A stretch of 8,441 bases of DNA, taken from the NCBI GenBank assembly GCA_022792755.1, contig JAAWBP010000114.1:1-8441 (forward strand), given 5' to 3'. The position numbers and the translations under genes were made by a program. The notes under the pieces were generated by a model. It was not told the DNA's origin, searched no databases, and worked only from the letters and a program-made list of their open reading frames with translations. Shown here piece by piece: positions 5,621 to 8,441 of the stretch; positions within the stretch are counted from its first letter, which is position 1, and each line of letters starts with the position of its first letter. The stretch comes from Oscillospiraceae bacterium. GTDB lineage: Bacteria; Bacillota; Clostridia; Oscillospirales; Ruminococcaceae.

Positions 5621-6835
5621 ATGCAGGGATTGTTTCAGAATGTGGTTGGCACCTTCTTCGGCGTCTTTTTTTCACTGTTCAGCATGCTGTTCGGCGTGCC
5701 CTGGGGCGGGGTGGAGCCCGACGTCCCCCAAAGTTTGGAATTCCCCACAATGATCCTGCACACCGCCTCTTCCCAAGGAGAGGGGAAAACGGTAGAGCTT
5801 TCCGGGTATGTCGGGCGGGATGTGGAAGACCCTGCTTTTTTAAAGGAGCTTTTGGAGAGCAATTCCATCCGATCCTTCTCCGCGGCGGTGGGGGAACGAG
5901 CCGAAGTTGAGATGGAACAGGACGCGGGGGTCTACTCATTCGGTTGGAACGACCGCCCGGCCTATGTAAAACTGTGGAAATTGGCTTCCGGCGGGGAGCT
6001 GGAAGAGGCCGAATGCAGCGGGCTTTCCGCCTCGAACCGGTTCGGCGTGCTCCAGATGAGCTTGATCTTGCCCGAGGAGCCCGGCGATTATCTGCTGGTC
6101 GTTCATCAAAAGTACAACATCGGTTCGGCGCTCCATTTGTTCCGCCTTTCGGTCGGGGAGGCCGGGACTCCAGCAGGAACTTCCTACGAGCCGCCGGTGA
6201 CCTATGACTTCGACGAGGCGAAGGGATACGGCTATGTGGTTGTAACAGGGGACGGCGTGGAAAATATCAGGTCTCTGGTTCTATTTATTCTGGACTGGAA
6301 GGCCGGAAGGGACAGTTCGGTCTATTTGATACGTGAGGGAGAGATGAGAAATCCGGCCGCTACCCTGATTCTCTGCCGGGATGGCCGGTTGACCGCTTAT
6401 TTTGACGATTCCCAGGCTGGCGGCAAAATTGTCCGGGAGGATTTTGAGGAATTCCGTGTCGTCCAGAATTCGAATGGCGCCGAATATTTTCTCGTTGATT
6501 CGGCGGGGCGTGATTGGCTTTTGGCTATGACCGGGGGCCCCGGCAATTTTCCGGATGAATACTGGGGAACTATCGTCGCCTCGACGCCGCGGGAGGATGG
6601 CGTCACCTACCTGATCTACGGCTCCCGCACAGGACAGGACGGCGGGAACCGCTATCTCAACGTCTTTGTGGACAGCCGGACAAGGGCTGTCCGGGCAGGG
6701 GAGGAAACCCAGGCGTCCGCCCTCCAGCTGGGGGACGAAATCGCGGTGATGCACGATCCCGATTATCAGCCGCAGACCCCCAACACCGTCAGGGCCGCAC
6801 TGGTCTGGGCGGTTCCCGGCGGGGCAGGCGCTTGA
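5621..6835 (+). CDS. membrane-anchored or secreted protein of unknown function
   Basis: A 404-residue protein I do not recognise. The start is well supported: ATG 5621 lies seven bases after AGGAGG. Residues about 8-26 are strongly hydrophobic and rich in phenylalanine, with no basic residue before them, so they look more like a membrane anchor than a classical cleaved signal peptide. The remainder is soluble, mostly beta-strand in character and rich in Gly, Asp, Glu and aromatic residues, with one part at about 40-185 and another at about 195-400. The C-terminal pattern NVFVDSRTRAV...LQLGDEIAVM recalls small OB-fold domains of the DUF3221 kind, but this is weak. No catalytic motif is seen. 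The gene is flanked on both sides by repeat mosaics, and no clear terminator follows. Confidence 0.8.
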   Translation: MQGLFQNVVGTFFGVFFSLFSMLFGVPWGGVEPDVPQSLEFPTMILHTASSQGEGKTVELSGYVGRDVEDPAFLKELLESNSIRSFSAAVGERAEVEMEQDAGVYSFGWNDRPAYVKLWKLASGGELEEAECSGLSASNRFGVLQMSLILPEEPGDYLLVVHQKYNIGSALHLFRLSVGEAGTPAGTSYEPPVTYDFDEAKGYGYVVVTGDGVENIRSLVLFILDWKAGRDSSVYLIREGEMRNPAATLILCRDGRLTAYFDDSQAGGKIVREDFEEFRVVQNSNGAEYFLVDSAGRDWLLAMTGGPGNFPDEYWGTIVASTPREDGVTYLIYGSRTGQDGGNRYLNVFVDSRTRAVRAGEETQASALQLGDEIAVMHDPDYQPQTPNTVRAALVWAVPGGAGA

Positions 6836-6889
6836 CAAAAGCGGGAAATTTCCTTTAAAATAAAAAGATAGCGTATTTTTTGCCGTTTT

Positions 6890-7477
6890 CCGGTCTGTGG
6901 CCAGACGGGGCGGGGAACCCCCGTTGGTAATCGCGATCCGCAGGTAGAACAAATAGTAACGTCGATAACCTGAAAGACTGGCAAAACCTTGGTGTGCGAA
7001 CTGTCCGCAGGGGTACCCTGCGCCGCACCGGGTGGCCCCGGCTGGACGATCGCGATTCCTAAATGACATCGATTTATAAGTCCGTAACCCGCGAGGCGCG
7101 TTGGTTCGCAAACGTATCCCGTAGGGCGGTTACCTAAATACCAGGAATACGTTTGAGTGCGAATTACCAGCAGAGGTACCTTGCCCTATAATTTGTAAAA
7201 TGCACCTCGCAGGGCGGAATGCTTCCGCTGTCAATACGCGATCCGCAAGCAGTGCAAGACCTGTAGCCCGTACCCCGCGAACTGCATGTTTTGTATAACG
7301 CGCCTCGCAGGACAGCTATCCCCAAAAAAGGCAAAACGTTTGAGTGCGAATTGCCCGCAGGGGCACAGGTCCACGGTGGTTCGCCGCGCCCAGCCCGGGC
7401 ACGGACGTGCCTCGCGAGATAAACCGTTCTGATCGGCACAGCCTACGCATCGCGTTTGACAGCGGAGGTACTCCGCC
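6890..7477. repeat. intergenic repeat mosaic C
   Basis: The 733 bases between 6836 and 7568 hold no gene; the first 54 are A/T-rich without a clear terminator. The mosaic opens with CCGGTCTGTGGCCAGAC (6890-6906) and a GGCGGGGAACCCCC block. A higher-order unit of two modules then appears about three times. CGCGAT(C/T)CG modules start near 6931, 7050 and 7236. The 50-bp units, all plus, lie at 6954-7003 (5' part degenerate), 7117-7166 and 7303-7353 (one-base insertion), with cores such as CGTTTGAGTGCGAATT. GC-rich linkers such as CCGCAGGGG(T/C)AC follow each unit. TATAAT (7187-7192) and GTATAA (7293-7298) occur in the A/T cores before CCTCGCAGG. It ends with the terminal module at 7435-7477. 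Confidence 0.78.
7435..7477 (+). repeat. terminal hairpin module, copy 3
   Basis: GGCACAGCCTACGCATCGCG followed by TTTGACAGCGGAGGTACTCCGCC. It is the closest relative of copy 1 (about 37 of 43 positions) and the last repeat before the topoisomerase gene leader. Confidence 0.8.
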
Positions 7478-7507
7478 GATTGAAAGATAAAACGAGAAAC
7501 CAAATCT

Positions 7508-7553
7508 CCGCAGGTCTTTTCGGCCTGCGGTTCACATTTGCCCGCAGCGGGCA
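7508..7553 (+). promoter_or_regulatory. two tandem hairpins in the topoisomerase gene leader
   Basis: CCGCAGG (7508-7514) pairs with CCTGCGG (7524-7530) around a TCTTTTCGG loop. Then TGCCCG (7539-7544) pairs with CGGGCA (7548-7553) around CAG. No T run follows either, so neither is a good intrinsic terminator. The second ends just before the ribosome site AGGAAGGG. A leader control element or a processing site is possible. Confidence 0.4.
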
Positions 7554-7568
7554 GGATAGGAAGGGACT

Positions 7569-8441
7569 ATGGCGAAAAAGAAACAGGAGTATAACAACGA
7601 AAGCATCTCGTCCTTAAAGGGGGCGGATCGGGTCAGGAAGCGCCCGGGGGTCATCTTCGGCTCGGACGGGCTGGAGGGCTGTGAGCACTCAGTCTTTGAG
7701 ATCCTCTCCAACTCGATCGACGAGGCGAGGGAGGGGCACGGCGACCGGATCATCGTCACCCGCTACCTCGACCGCTCGATCGAGGTGCAGGACTTCGGCC
7801 GGGGCATCCCGGTGGATTACAACCAGAACGAAGAGCGCTACAACTGGGAGCTCGTCTTCTGCGAGCTCTATGCGGGCGGCAAATACAACACCAACGAGGC
7901 GGAGAGCTATGAGTTCTCCCTCGGCCTCAACGGGCTCGGCTCCTGCGCCACCCAGTACTCCTCCGAATATTTTGACGCTGAAATCTTCCGGGATGGGTAC
8001 CGCTACACCCTCCACTTTGAAAAGGGGGAGAACATCGGCGGGCTGAACAAAGAGCCGTCCGGCTCCAAAAAGACAGGGAGCCGCCAGCGCTGGAAGCCCG
8101 ACCTGGAGGTTTTCACCGACATTGACATCCCCGTCGCCTATTACCAGGACGTCCTCAAACGGCAGGCCGTCGTCAACAAAGGGCTGACCTTTGTCTTCCG
8201 GAATCAGACCGAGCAGGGCTTCGAGACCGAGGAGTTCTGTTACGAGGACGGGATCGCCGACTATGTGAAAGAACTCGTCGGGGAGGAAGCCCTGACCTCT
8301 ATTCAGTATGTCGAGGCGGAACGGCGGGGGCGCGACCGCGCCGACAAGCCGGATTACCGGGTCAAGCTCTCGGCGGCCTTCGTCTTTTCGAACCAGGTCA
8401 AGCTGACCGAGTACTACCACAACTCCAGCTGGCTGGAGCAC
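7569..8441 (+). CDS. type IIA topoisomerase subunit B (GyrB/ParE-like), N-terminal part
   Basis: Runs off the window end after 291 codons. It is the ATPase subunit of a DNA gyrase or topoisomerase IV type enzyme, which couples ATP hydrolysis to DNA strand passage. The GHKL ATP-binding motifs are complete: N-box FEILSNSIDEA (E44, N48, D51), G1 box DFGRGIP (D75, G77, G79) and lid SLGLNGLGS (117-125). The entry VRKRPGVIFGSDGLEGCEHS differs from standard GyrB/ParE (VRKRPGMYIGS...GLHH), and an insert NQNEERYNWELVFCEL (85-100) precedes AGGKYN. This is the divergent clostridial type, so I do not choose between gyrB and parE. ATG 7569 follows AGGAAGGG. Its partner subunit A would be expected beyond the window. 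Confidence 0.88.
   Translation, partial: MAKKKQEYNNESISSLKGADRVRKRPGVIFGSDGLEGCEHSVFEILSNSIDEAREGHGDRIIVTRYLDRSIEVQDFGRGIPVDYNQNEERYNWELVFCELYAGGKYNTNEAESYEFSLGLNGLGSCATQYSSEYFDAEIFRDGYRYTLHFEKGENIGGLNKEPSGSKKTGSRQRWKPDLEVFTDIDIPVAYYQDVLKRQAVVNKGLTFVFRNQTEQGFETEEFCYEDGIADYVKELVGEEALTSIQYVEAERRGRDRADKPDYRVKLSAAFVFSNQVKLTEYYHNSSWLEH

Noticed and set aside
6843..6854. GGAAATTTCC as a terminator after the 404-residue gene
   Set aside because: The palindrome is A/T-rich with no loop and no T run, too weak to terminate transcription.
6281..7111. 276-codon open frame on the minus strand
   Set aside because: Mostly the antisense of the well-supported 5621-6835 gene, then repeat sequence. No ribosome site or recognisable motif.
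7456..7461. Perfect TTGACA inside the terminal module (also at 5584-5589)
   Set aside because: No acceptable -10 box lies 16-18 bases downstream in either copy, so I do not call a promoter.
3554..7477. CRISPR array
   Set aside because: Units are about 50 bp, diverged, in both orientations and irregularly spaced, with no uniform spacers and no cas genes.
7689..8441. 250-codon open frame on the minus strand
   Set aside because: Antisense shadow of the GyrB/ParE-like gene, whose plus-strand motifs are unambiguous.

Overview
The window looks like a chromosomal segment of a fairly GC-rich Clostridia bacterium, probably of the Oscillospiraceae/Ruminococcaceae type. This is inferred from strong AGGAGG ribosome sites, an ECF folate-transporter gene behind a tetrahydrofolate (THF) riboswitch, a DUF6809-like small protein, a clostridial acyl-ACP thioesterase end and the divergent clostridial type of GyrB/ParE-like protein. 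No phage, plasmid, insertion sequence, CRISPR array, rRNA or tRNA gene was recognised.

Layout. Bases 1-1835 (+) hold the end of an acyl-ACP thioesterase, a lipoprotein with three PepSY-like repeats, and a small three-helix membrane protein with a C-terminal zinc ribbon. Bases 1907-3055 (+) form a self-contained unit: a consensus-like promoter, an aldo/keto reductase and a strong terminator. Bases 3183-3535 (-) carry a DUF6809-like small protein with its own promoter. Bases 3953-4732 (-) are a folate-uptake unit of promoter, THF riboswitch, Shine-Dalgarno-sequestering hairpin and folT. Bases 5621-6835 (+) encode a 404-residue membrane-anchored or secreted protein of unknown function. Base 7569 to the window end (+) is the ATPase half of a GyrB/ParE-like type IIA topoisomerase subunit.

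The most unusual content lies between genes. Three stretches (about 3554-3987, 5256-5604 and 6890-7477) are mosaics built from the same modules: a 50-bp unit present seven times in both orientations, a roughly 51-bp module starting with CGCGATCCG, a CGGTCTGTGGCCAGAC block, and a terminal hairpin module around GACAGCGGAGGCACTCCGC. In one stretch the terminal module supplies the last codons and stop of folT. In another it ends four bases before the ribosome site of the 404-residue protein.

A second unusual locus is 4881-5250. It has three direct copies and one inverted copy of an extended -10 element, ATGGTATAAT. Two copies are followed at identical spacing by a hairpin whose sequence differs but whose architecture is kept, then by an identical GAGAACATTGTT. 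This looks like a tandem pair of small structured RNAs, each with its own promoter.

Apart from possible co-transcription of the first two genes, the genes look like independent units. No single pathway joins them.
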